A stretch of DNA of 6,961 nucleotides from Candidatus Hydrogenedentota bacterium (GTDB taxonomy: Bacteria; Hydrogenedentota; Hydrogenedentia; Hydrogenedentales; CAITNO01). Both the position numbers and the translations under genes were made by a program. The stretch spans positions 1 to 6,961 of the forward strand of contig JAKLHG010000205.1 of the NCBI GenBank assembly GCA_022710255.1, written 5' to 3'. The stretch's first letter is position 1. Each line of letters begins with the position of its first letter. This document shows positions 1 through 5,732 of the stretch, in pieces. A model generated the notes under the pieces. It made no database searches, had not been told where the DNA came from, and saw only the letters and a list, made by a program, of their open reading frames with translations.

Positions 1-1167
1 TGTGGGGCGATACCTGTTTTAAACAGGCGTTTTCCTGACGTTCCCGGGTATACCACGCCGCCATCACGGCATATTGTGGACCGCATGCTGCATAACAGTG
101 TGGTGGTCATGGAAATGCTGGCGGAAGAACGGGGCATCCCGGGATATCCGCTTTACGACCATTATGATGTGGGATGTGCCATGCGCCTGCTCCATGCCCA
201 GCGGTTCGGCATGCCTTTCACGCCGGGGGATGCCTCAGATGTGGAGGTGACCTTCGTCCATGCGGGACACGTGCTGGGCGGCGCCAGCATCCTGATTAAG
301 ATCCCGGGACACACCTTATTTTATTCGGGGGATATTTCCTGTACACGGCAATTGCTGCTTGCCGGATGCACTCATCCGGATGAGGTATCTCACGTTGACA
401 CGCTCATCATCGAGTCCACCCAAGGTGCGACGGATGATGATGGAAGGTGTGATTATGAAGAGGAAACCCACCGCTTGGGCAGTGCCATGCGGCGGGTATT
501 GAAACGCGGAGGGTCGGTGCTGTTACCCAGTTTTGCGCTGGGGCGGACCCAGGAAATGGTCAATATCGTGGCGAACCTGCAGATGAACGGAGAAATTCCC
601 TTTGTTCCCATGTATACGGTGGGCCTTGGCAGGGCGGTTTACGAGATTTATGACAAGTTTTCCTCCTACCTGCATCCGGGCGTGGCGTTGAGGCCGTTAT
701 CCAGCACACAGCGGTTGGGCAATGTCTGGGACAAGAGCGTGGTGGATGCGTTGTTGCGCAAACCGTGCATCATTATCGCCACCTCGGGCATGATGATGGA
801 GAATACGCCTTCCGCCCTGGTGGCGCAGGCGATGGTGCGCCAATCGCATCATGGGATTTTTTTTGTGGGATATCTGGACCCGGATACTCTGGGATATAAA
901 CTGCTCCACGCGGCCCCCGGTGAATCCCTGCAATTTGAGTTGAACAGGGACCCGGTGGAGATCGTCCTGGATGACATCGCACAGTACCGGTTCAGTGCTC
1001 ATGCTTCCCGGTCTGAATTGGTGAGTATTGTCCGGCGGTTGAATCCGGACCATGTCATTTATGTGCACGGCGATCCTGACGCGCTGTTGTGGATGCAGAG
1101 CAATGCGGGCAATGGCGCCCGCCCTTATATTCCCAGCGTGGGTGAAACGATAACCATAGAGGTGTAG
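1..1167 (+). CDS. Beta-CASP metallo-beta-lactamase-fold protein (YSH1/CPSF-like putative ribonuclease), 5' truncated
   Basis: The frame is open from base 1, so the true start lies before the window; 388 residues are visible (numbered from codon 1). The first visible residues, CGAIPVL, are what follows the HxHxDH zinc motif in this family (..HxDHCGAIPVL), so only the N-terminal strands and that motif are missing. Seen downstream: the metallo-beta-lactamase motif III segment HAGHVLGGA (about 87-95), the zinc-bridging Asp in SGDIS (D111), beta-CASP motif A with Glu in ESTQG (E138), the conserved FALGRTQE (178-185), motif B His in FSAHAS (H334) and motif C His in VHGDP (H356). Characterised relatives (RNase J, archaeal aCPSF, CPSF73) are Zn-dependent RNA endo/exonucleases; an RNase role here is inferred from family. 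No KH domain is visible in this part. It heads a tight cluster, with the acyltransferase starting 2 nt after its stop. A GTG at 76 would give a shorter frame but lies inside the conserved domain, so it is not the start. Confidence 0.9.
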   Translation, partial: CGAIPVLNRRFPDVPGYTTPPSRHIVDRMLHNSVVVMEMLAEERGIPGYPLYDHYDVGCAMRLLHAQRFGMPFTPGDASDVEVTFVHAGHVLGGASILIKIPGHTLFYSGDISCTRQLLLAGCTHPDEVSHVDTLIIESTQGATDDDGRCDYEEETHRLGSAMRRVLKRGGSVLLPSFALGRTQEMVNIVANLQMNGEIPFVPMYTVGLGRAVYEIYDKFSSYLHPGVALRPLSSTQRLGNVWDKSVVDALLRKPCIIIATSGMMMENTPSALVAQAMVRQSHHGIFFVGYLDPDTLGYKLLHAAPGESLQFELNRDPVEIVLDDIAQYRFSAHASRSELVSIVRRLNPDHVIYVHGDPDALLWMQSNAGNGARPYIPSVGETITIEV

Positions 1168-1169
1168 TT

Positions 1170-2141
1170 ATGGCCGGACGGCGTAATCCCGCAGTGCGGA
1201 ACACGCTTTATTTACTTACCCGGGCATTCTTTTCCCTGACAAGGATAGTACCCCTGCCCCTGGCCCGGGGCTTGGGAATCGGGCTGGCCGCCGTCGCCTA
1301 TCACTGCCTGCCGCGGGTAAAGCGTGTCGGCCGCGCCAACCTGGAGTTGGCCTACGGCGATACCTTGACCGGGGCAGAGAAACGCCGCATCCTTCGCGAG
1401 TCCGTGCGCAACCTGGGCTTGGTAGCGGCTGAGTTCTCCCACCTGCCGGGCATGCTTGCCCATGGAATTCCGCCCCGGATACAGGTCAAGGGTCTCGATT
1501 TGGTGGACAGCGCACGCGGCGCTATTCTGATGGGGGCGCATCATGGCAATTGGGAACTCATGCTTCCCTTAACCGGCCGGCTCGGCCTGAAGGTGGCTGC
1601 CGTGGTTCGCGATTTTGACGACCCCAGGATGAACACCTTGGTTAGTCAGGTGCGCAGTGTGCCCGGTGTGACCTTGATATCCAAAAAGAAAGCGATGGCA
1701 AGCCTGCTTTCCGAAATCAGAAGCGGGTCTAGTATTGGTCTGCTCGCGGACCAGAATCCCCGGGAAAATGCGGCGCCCGTTACCTTTTTCGGAAGGCAAA
1801 CCTGGGCATCCATCGGTCCGGCTCTTCTTGCAATGCGGGCCGGGGCGCCTGTTCATCCCGTAGCCGTCACTCGCATCGATCACAGCCGGTATGTGCTTGA
1901 ATTTTTCCCGGCGCTGGAACTGGTCCGTTCGGGTAATTTTATTCAAGACCTTCAGGAAAATACCCAACGCTGCCAGGACGCGATAGAAACCCTGGTCCGC
2001 GCCTGTCCCGGGCAATGGCTTTGGCTGCACCGGCGCTGGAAACCCCGGGCGCATCTCGCCCAGGTGTGGGAGGCACGGGAGAAGAAAGAAGCGTCAAGGC
2101 GCCATGCCGAAGCCTCCGCAGACAAAAGTAGTTCGTCATAA
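1170..2141 (+). CDS. Lipid A biosynthesis acyltransferase, LpxL/HtrB family
   Basis: 323-residue member of the LpxL/LpxM (HtrB/MsbB) family, inner-membrane enzymes that move an acyl chain from acyl-ACP to the primary acyl chains of a Kdo-lipid A precursor. Seen: an N-terminal hydrophobic anchor (about 12-45); the catalytic HX4E motif in AHHGNWE (H124, E129), matching HFGNWE of the E. coli enzymes; LLADQ (191-195) followed by VTFFG and the GPALLAMRAGAPVHPVAV stretch (about 204-233); and the near C-terminal PGQWLWLHRRWK signature (about 280-291). Length is normal for the family. The ATG at 1170 is 2 nt after the upstream stop and has an AGAGGTG ribosome binding site at 1158-1164, so the two genes are probably translationally coupled. 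The last 25 or so residues are a charged, Ser-rich tail with no recognisable fold. Which acyl chain it transfers, and whether it corresponds to LpxL or LpxM, cannot be told; a role on another glycolipid is possible. Confidence 0.92.
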   Translation: MAGRRNPAVRNTLYLLTRAFFSLTRIVPLPLARGLGIGLAAVAYHCLPRVKRVGRANLELAYGDTLTGAEKRRILRESVRNLGLVAAEFSHLPGMLAHGIPPRIQVKGLDLVDSARGAILMGAHHGNWELMLPLTGRLGLKVAAVVRDFDDPRMNTLVSQVRSVPGVTLISKKKAMASLLSEIRSGSSIGLLADQNPRENAAPVTFFGRQTWASIGPALLAMRAGAPVHPVAVTRIDHSRYVLEFFPALELVRSGNFIQDLQENTQRCQDAIETLVRACPGQWLWLHRRWKPRAHLAQVWEAREKKEASRRHAEASADKSSSS

Positions 2142-2146
2142 ATAGT

Positions 2147-2150
2147 GGAG
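2147..2150 (+). promoter_or_regulatory. Ribosome binding site deciding the aroD start
   Basis: GGAG at 2147-2150 lies 9 nt before ATG 2160, a normal Shine-Dalgarno spacing. The alternative GTG start at 2145 would contain this motif inside its own first codons and has only AT-rich, SD-poor sequence upstream. This favours ATG 2160 as the start of aroD. Confidence 0.6.
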
Positions 2151-2159
2151 ACGAAGCCA

Positions 2160-2870
2160 ATGGTATCCATCGGGACCTGCGTTCTTGGGTTAAATCCCCG
2201 CGTTGCCCTTGCCGTTGATGACGGCTGTTCACGCGAGGAGGTGGACGCTGCTATGACCGCCGGCGCGGACATGCTCGAGTTCCGCATTGATCGGTTTCAG
2301 GATACGAGCCGGGCGTATGTGCTGGATGTGTTGGGGCGGTTCAATGGCTTCCCCCGCATAGGTACCATTCGATCCAGCCAGGAGGGCGGCGGCTGGAAAG
2401 GCGGGGAGGAAGCGCGGCTCGATTTGTTTGCTGCCATCATGCCGCACGTCGAGGCGGTGGACATCGAGATTGCTTCGAGCCTGATTAACCGTCAGGTTGT
2501 GGAATGCGCCGCTTGCCAGGGCAAAACCATCATCGGGTCTTTTCACGATTTTCATGGCACTCCTGGACCGGAGGTATTTGAGGCCTATATACAGCAGGCT
2601 CGGGACCTGGGGGTGACGATAATCAAATTCGCGGCACACTGTTCGACCCGGGCGGAGTTGTGTCGGCTGGCGGGGCTGCTGCTGAACAACACGGACAAGC
2701 ACCTGATTGTATTGGGCATGGGAAATGAAGGTCGTATTTCACGTTTTCTGTTTCCCGCTCTTGGCTCCCTGGTCACGTATACCTTTTTGGGAACGCCCTC
2801 TGCTCCGGGGCAGGCTTCTTTGGACGAAACTCTGCATATTTTGGACCTGTTGTACGCAAGGAACAAGTAG
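2160..2870 (+). CDS. aroD: Type I 3-dehydroquinate dehydratase
   Basis: 236 residues from ATG 2160 (241 if GTG 2145 is used). It catalyses dehydration of 3-dehydroquinate to 3-dehydroshikimate, step three of the shikimate pathway, in the cytoplasm through a Schiff-base lysine. Numbering from ATG 2160, the sequence shows all the class I landmarks: EFRID (E40, R42), the TIRS strand with R71 followed by a Gly-rich loop, SFHDF with catalytic H129, IIKFA with Schiff-base K156, the MGNEGRISR segment ending in R195, and the substrate-binding loop SAPGQ (S214, Q218). Length suits a monofunctional enzyme; no fused shikimate dehydrogenase follows. It lies 18 nt after the acyltransferase stop and is probably co-transcribed with it, although the two pathways are unrelated. 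No clear terminator follows it. The family assignment is very secure; only the start codon is uncertain. Confidence 0.95.
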   Translation: MVSIGTCVLGLNPRVALAVDDGCSREEVDAAMTAGADMLEFRIDRFQDTSRAYVLDVLGRFNGFPRIGTIRSSQEGGGWKGGEEARLDLFAAIMPHVEAVDIEIASSLINRQVVECAACQGKTIIGSFHDFHGTPGPEVFEAYIQQARDLGVTIIKFAAHCSTRAELCRLAGLLLNNTDKHLIVLGMGNEGRISRFLFPALGSLVTYTFLGTPSAPGQASLDETLHILDLLYARNK

Positions 2871-3016
2871 ATTCGGTTCTATGTCGCCGGGATTTATTAC
2901 GGGGACGGACGCCCGCCGGATAGGACTGATTCTTCTCCGGTCAGTGGTTCAAATGCTTGTCCCTGACAGATAGATATGGTACACTATGCCCTGACCTACA
3001 AGGTAAGGAATCAACC
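2871..3016. other. Intergenic gap between aroD and the lipoprotein gene
   Basis: The 146 nt contain no supported gene. The first 80 nt show only weak pairing, for example a 5-bp ACTGA/TCAGT inverted repeat near 2926-2945 with no following T run, so I do not call an intrinsic terminator. The distal part holds the promoter and ribosome binding site for the lipoprotein gene. An open frame from TTG 2957 passes through it into the lipoprotein but is better read as untranslated leader. Confidence 0.6.
2957..2985 (+). promoter_or_regulatory. Possible sigma70-type extended -10 promoter for the lipoprotein gene
   Basis: TTGTCC (2957-2962, 4/6 match to the -35 consensus) is separated by 17 nt from TACACT (2980-2985, 4/6 match to the -10). 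The TGG at 2977-2979 just before it forms an extended -10 (TGn). Initiation would be expected near 2992, giving a leader of about 25 nt that contains the ribosome binding site. Neither hexamer is strong, so this rests on spacing, the extended -10 and position. Confidence 0.45.
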
Positions 3017-3706
3017 ATGAAAAAGAGAATAACGCTCGCGTCGCTAGGGTTGTTGATTATTGTGCTGGTAGCAGCCTGCAAGCCGGAACCTCCTCCTCCT
3101 CCTCCTCCGCCGCCGCCACCGGAACCCACGGCGGAAGAATATTATCAACAACTAAGAACCGTTATGGGGAACTTGTTGATGTCCGGTATTCAAGCCCAGC
3201 ATGACAGCACCATTCCCGACCTTCTCAACCAGTTGCAGACACGAAAAGCGCAGTTAGCCGCTTCCGAAAACGGTCGCAATGCGCTGCAGATGTTATCGCG
3301 CGACGTGGAAGAATCCATCAAGAAGGCGAGGGAGGAAGAACGCTGGCGCAAGATATCCGCGTTGTGCCGGGTTTATATAACGCTCCATCCGGATAATCCG
3401 CGTTTTGAAAGAACCCGGGAATATGCGGACCTCATGTTAAAGCGTCCGGTTTTGACGGTTACGGGCTTCATGGAACTGGACAACGAGCTTTATGTGTTCA
3501 TCGATTTGTTTGATCCCACGGACGGGAAGACCACCGCGTACCGGGTTCGTGAAGGGGAAGAATTTCACACCAATATGCGGCTCGTGAAAATTATCGGCAA
3601 CCAGTATTCCATTGAAGTGGAATACCTGCCCCTGAATTATTCGTGGGAATGTATCGGCCCCAAAAAGCGTGATGTACTGGGACCGAACATCAAGAAAGAG
3701 ACTTGA
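3017..3706 (+). CDS. Proline-rich outer-membrane lipoprotein of unknown function
   Basis: 229 residues. The N-terminus MKKRITLASL, a hydrophobic stretch to about residue 18, and the lipobox VAAC with C21 form a clear type II (lipoprotein) signal peptide. Residue +2 is Lys, not Asp, so by the enterobacterial rule it would go to the outer membrane. The mature protein starts KPE, then 11 consecutive prolines (25-35), a likely stiff tether. Residues 40-140 are predicted by eye to be helical and partly coiled-coil, with a charged segment around EESIKKAREEERW. From about 142 to 220 the alternating hydrophobic pattern (VTGFMEL, YVFIDLFD, RLVKIIG, YSIEVEYLPL) suggests a small beta domain, loosely like the periplasmic domains of pilus/secretion assembly lipoproteins; that likeness is inference only. 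The start is set by AAGGA at 3005-3009, 7 nt before ATG 3017; an in-frame TTG at 2957 would bury the signal peptide. It probably has its own promoter. I do not recognise the family. Confidence 0.85.
   Translation: MKKRITLASLGLLIIVLVAACKPEPPPPPPPPPPPEPTAEEYYQQLRTVMGNLLMSGIQAQHDSTIPDLLNQLQTRKAQLAASENGRNALQMLSRDVEESIKKAREEERWRKISALCRVYITLHPDNPRFERTREYADLMLKRPVLTVTGFMELDNELYVFIDLFDPTDGKTTAYRVREGEEFHTNMRLVKIIGNQYSIEVEYLPLNYSWECIGPKKRDVLGPNIKKET
3089..3121 (+). repeat. Trinucleotide repeat encoding 11 prolines
   Basis: Six perfect CCT units (3089-3106) are followed by CCG, CCG, CCG, CCA and CCG, all proline codons, inside the lipoprotein gene. Slippage by whole units would change tether length without breaking the frame. 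Translation of such a run in bacteria normally needs EF-P. The complementary strand reads as a poly-Gly frame, which is a shadow. Confidence 0.9.
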
Positions 3707-3759
3707 TCCGCTTGTAGAAATCGGGTTGTCCTGTTGCCGTGTGCGTGCCGACAAGCGGA
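3707..3759 (+). repeat. 9-bp perfect inverted repeat with 35-nt loop just after the lipoprotein stop
   Basis: TCCGCTTGT (3707-3715) pairs perfectly with ACAAGCGGA (3751-3759). It begins at the base right after the TGA stop. A run of five T (3781-3785) lies 21 nt downstream, preceded by a weak GCC/GGC pairing (3763-3765 with 3778-3780), so an inefficient terminator or a 3'-end-stabilising structure is possible. The long loop and missing adjacent T tract argue against a standard intrinsic terminator. Confidence 0.5.
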
Positions 3760-3842
3760 GACGCCGGAAAGACGGGTGGCTTTTTGACGGGAATGAAAAC
3801 GCTTGCGGGATGAGTATGTTCTATGAGGCGTTTCCATTTCAT

Positions 3843-3859
3843 GAGGCGGGTTACGCCTC
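3843..3859 (+). repeat. Hairpin, 6-bp GC-rich stem
   Basis: GAGGCG (3843-3848), loop GGTTA, CGCCTC (3854-3859) is a perfect stem. The CGCCTC arm could instead pair with the earlier GAGGCG copy at 3825-3830, giving two mutually exclusive structures. This is the look of a REP-like palindrome or an attenuator-type switch; which one cannot be decided from one copy. Confidence 0.55.
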
Positions 3860-3871
3860 CAGTGGTGGTGT

Positions 3872-3887
3872 CTTTTCAAAGGAAAAG
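3872..3887 (+). repeat. Hairpin, 6-bp stem with tetraloop
   Basis: CTTTTC (3872-3877), loop AAAG, GAAAAG (3882-3887) is a perfect stem 12 nt after the previous hairpin. It is A/T-rich and so weaker. No T tract follows, so it is not an intrinsic terminator. Confidence 0.45.
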
Positions 3888-3892
3888 TGTAA

Positions 3893-3910
3893 TGCCGCCA
3901 GTCATCGGCA
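3893..3910 (+). repeat. Hairpin, 5-bp stem
   Basis: TGCCG (3893-3897) pairs with CGGCA (3906-3910) across an 8-nt loop, 5 nt after the previous hairpin. A further CGGTT/AACCG pairing (3925-3929 with 3955-3959) closes a 25-nt loop further on. Singly these could be chance; together they make the leader unusually rich in pairing. Confidence 0.4.
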
Positions 3911-3977
3911 GGGCGTCGGTGCTGCGGTTCTGGTGGGTGGTGAATTGCCCGGAAAACCGATGGGACTTCACTTTTTT

Positions 3978-5717
3978 ATGCAGGAACAATGCGACGAACA
4001 CAGAATTTCTGAAACCCGGTTCCGGTGGATGGTTTTCCTGGCGGTGTCGCTGGTGTGCTGTGCCGCTTATGTGAATACGCTGGAGGGGGACTGGGTTTGG
4101 GACGATGCTTCGTCCGTTTTGTTGCACAAGCATGTTCAGGACCCGGGGCAATTTTTCCAATTATTTCGCGAGGACCAGCATGCTTTTGGCCGGGGACAGG
4201 GTAATTTTTACCGGCCCCTGGTCGCTGCAAGTTTTATGTCGGACTATTTTTTTTCCGGAGGCTCCCATCCTGATGATGCGGCGGAAGAGCCCGAGGCGTC
4301 CGATGTATCGCCTGTGCTGTTTCATCTGACGAACCTGCTGTTACACCTGGCGGCCGCTCTACTTCTCTGGCGGCTGCTTTGCGGCCTGGGCAGCCCGCGC
4401 CCCGTTCAAGTGCTGGCGCCCCTGATTTATGTGGTGCATCCGTTACACACGGAAGCGGTGGCTTATATTAGCGGGCGTGCGGATATGATGTCCGCGGCAG
4501 CCCTGTTCGCCGCCTTGTGTTTTGTGAATCTCTCATTTCGCCCGGGGAAAAGCATATTCGGGCTGGTCGCCTCGGCGGTGTGTTTTGTACTGGGATTGTT
4601 GAGCAAAGAATCCTCCTTGATTTATCCCGTGCTGCTGGTAGTACTCCTGCCGGTCATGGCGGCGAAAACGTCCGGGGATGAAAATCATGGCCGGCCATCC
4701 CGCTTCCAGATGCTCCTGCCCGTGATGGTCGCGGCCGCCATTCTGGCCGTTTACCTGCTTCTTCGGTCGACCCTGCTCCGTTTTGCCGAAGGGACGGCAT
4801 CCATCCCGGCATCCTTTCCCCAGCGTCTGTATGAAACGATGCAAGCCCTGGGCTTGTACCTGAAACTCTTATTTGTGCCCGTTCACCTGCACATGGAACG
4901 TGTGCTGGATACGGAACCTTCCTGGTATGCGGTCTTGGGAATAGGTTTCCTGGCGGCGCTTGTGGTGGCCATTATTTGGAGTTGGCGGACCGGCAACAAA
5001 CGTATCGCTGCCGGTTTCTCCTGGTTTCTCGTTTCCTGGCTGCCTGTTTCCGGCATTTTCCCGCTAAATGCTCCCATGGCCGAACACTGGATGTATGTGC
5101 CCATGGCGGGCTTCTGGTGGGCAGTGATAGAAGTGGTGTTTGCGTTGTTCCGCGCGCCTCTCGCGCGGCGGGTCCTCTATATTGTCCTTGTCGGCCTGGT
5201 TGTCCTGTTCGCGGGCATGACTGCCCGGCGCAATCTCGATTGGCGGGACAATGTCACGCTGTTTCGTTCCACGCTGGAACGGAACCCGAACAGTGCCCGC
5301 GTACATTTTAACCTGGCGGTCACCTATGAGGATATTGAACATAACTATGCGGGCGCACGGCGTCACTATGAACGCTACCTGGAGCTGCAGGCACGCCGGC
5401 GTGCTCAACTCCCGGGGCAGGCATTCGCACTGGATGAAGAGGTCGAGGCGCGCTTATCGCTGGGAGAGGTCTTGATGGGGCTGCAGGAATATCAGGAGGC
5501 GGTCGGCGTTTTTGCGCCTTTGGTTCAATTGGCGGATATGGAAGCCTGGAAATCGGCCGCCGCCTTCGCCTCGCTTAACACAGCGGAAGCCATGCTGGCG
5601 CTGGGGGAGATATCCCAGTCGAATGCCTATTTCGACCGGGCCATTCGCCTGGATCCCAAATTAATGAACACCATAGAGAATATTCTTTCCGGAGCTCCTT
5701 TTATTGCGGGGTATTAG
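3978..5717 (+). CDS. TMTC/GT-C-like integral-membrane glycosyltransferase with C-terminal TPRs
   Basis: 579 residues from ATG 3978. A short cytoplasmic N-terminus leads into the first membrane segment (about 17-35), then the extracytoplasmic loop GDWVWDD (D42/D43), where GT-C enzymes keep their catalytic acid. Further landmarks are NFYRPLVAAS (about 76-85), an acidic loop (about 97-110), the HPLHTEAVAYISGRAD signature (154-169), LSKESSLIYP (about 208-217) and EHWMYVPMAGF (369-379), all shared with TMTC-type O-mannosyltransferases and their bacterial relatives. About nine or ten hydrophobic segments are seen. After the last one (about 398-415) come tetratricopeptide-like helices, roughly 434-470, 489-522 and 526-560. 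By family it should transfer a sugar from a polyprenyl-phosphate donor to a protein or glycan outside the inner membrane; donor and acceptor are unknown. The frame is open back to 3669, but ATG 3978 sits properly before the first membrane helix. Its ribosome binding site is poor (T-rich upstream), so ATG 3960, 3816 or 4029 cannot be excluded. It ends with tandem stops TAG TAG. Confidence 0.82.
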   Translation: MQEQCDEHRISETRFRWMVFLAVSLVCCAAYVNTLEGDWVWDDASSVLLHKHVQDPGQFFQLFREDQHAFGRGQGNFYRPLVAASFMSDYFFSGGSHPDDAAEEPEASDVSPVLFHLTNLLLHLAAALLLWRLLCGLGSPRPVQVLAPLIYVVHPLHTEAVAYISGRADMMSAAALFAALCFVNLSFRPGKSIFGLVASAVCFVLGLLSKESSLIYPVLLVVLLPVMAAKTSGDENHGRPSRFQMLLPVMVAAAILAVYLLLRSTLLRFAEGTASIPASFPQRLYETMQALGLYLKLLFVPVHLHMERVLDTEPSWYAVLGIGFLAALVVAIIWSWRTGNKRIAAGFSWFLVSWLPVSGIFPLNAPMAEHWMYVPMAGFWWAVIEVVFALFRAPLARRVLYIVLVGLVVLFAGMTARRNLDWRDNVTLFRSTLERNPNSARVHFNLAVTYEDIEHNYAGARRHYERYLELQARRRAQLPGQAFALDEEVEARLSLGEVLMGLQEYQEAVGVFAPLVQLADMEAWKSAAAFASLNTAEAMLALGEISQSNAYFDRAIRLDPKLMNTIENILSGAPFIAGY

Positions 5718-5732
5718 TAGAGAAATGCGCAA

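Larger units (their letters stand above)
3707..3977. other. Structured, apparently non-coding leader before the glycosyltransferase gene
   Basis: 271 nt without a supported gene. Besides the inverted repeat at its left end it holds a direct repeat ATGAGGCG at 3823-3830 and 3841-3848 and a series of compact hairpins between 3843 and 3959. The + frame that is open from 3669 through this region into the glycosyltransferase reads as low-plausibility protein, Cys/Arg/Gly-rich with no fold or signal, and overlaps the lipoprotein end, so I treat it as untranslated. No convincing promoter hexamers were found here; TTGACG (3784-3789) has no -10 at proper distance. It does not fit the conserved cores of the riboswitches I know (TPP, SAM, glycine, cyclic-di-GMP, cobalamin). 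Confidence 0.5.

Noticed and set aside
697..1068. Minus-strand open frames inside the beta-CASP gene, and similar antisense frames in every other gene
   Set aside because: They lie wholly within clearly coding + strand genes, show no family motifs, and are expected shadows in GC-rich coding DNA.
2871..2950. Intrinsic terminator after aroD
   Set aside because: Only short, weak pairings such as ACTGA/TCAGT are seen, with no GC-rich stem followed by a T tract.
2957..3016. Upstream TTG start adding 20 residues to the lipoprotein
   Set aside because: It would bury the signal peptide, lacks a ribosome binding site, and overlaps the likely promoter, whereas ATG 3017 has AAGGA at good spacing.
2941..3129. 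Minus-strand frame encoding a poly-Gly protein
   Set aside because: It is the complement of the proline microsatellite and the signal peptide region of the lipoprotein; no independent coding signal.
3870..3910. Cobalamin-riboswitch-like fragment (AAGGAAAAGTGTAATGCCGCCAGT)
   Set aside because: It loosely recalls the core of that riboswitch, but the GGGAA, CCCGC-ACTGT and B12-box elements are not there in order, and the downstream gene has no link to cobalamin.
3669..3977. N-terminal extension of 103 residues on the glycosyltransferase frame, starting inside the lipoprotein gene
   Set aside because: It overlaps the lipoprotein C-terminus, has no recognisable domain, is Cys/Arg/Gly-rich, and would put about 120 soluble residues before the first membrane helix where the family normally starts almost at it.
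3823..4074. Plus-strand 83-residue frame starting MRRFHFMRRV
   Set aside because: It runs into the glycosyltransferase in another frame, with Trp/Cys/Arg-rich unlikely composition and no ribosome binding site; its start is the ATGAGGCG repeat.
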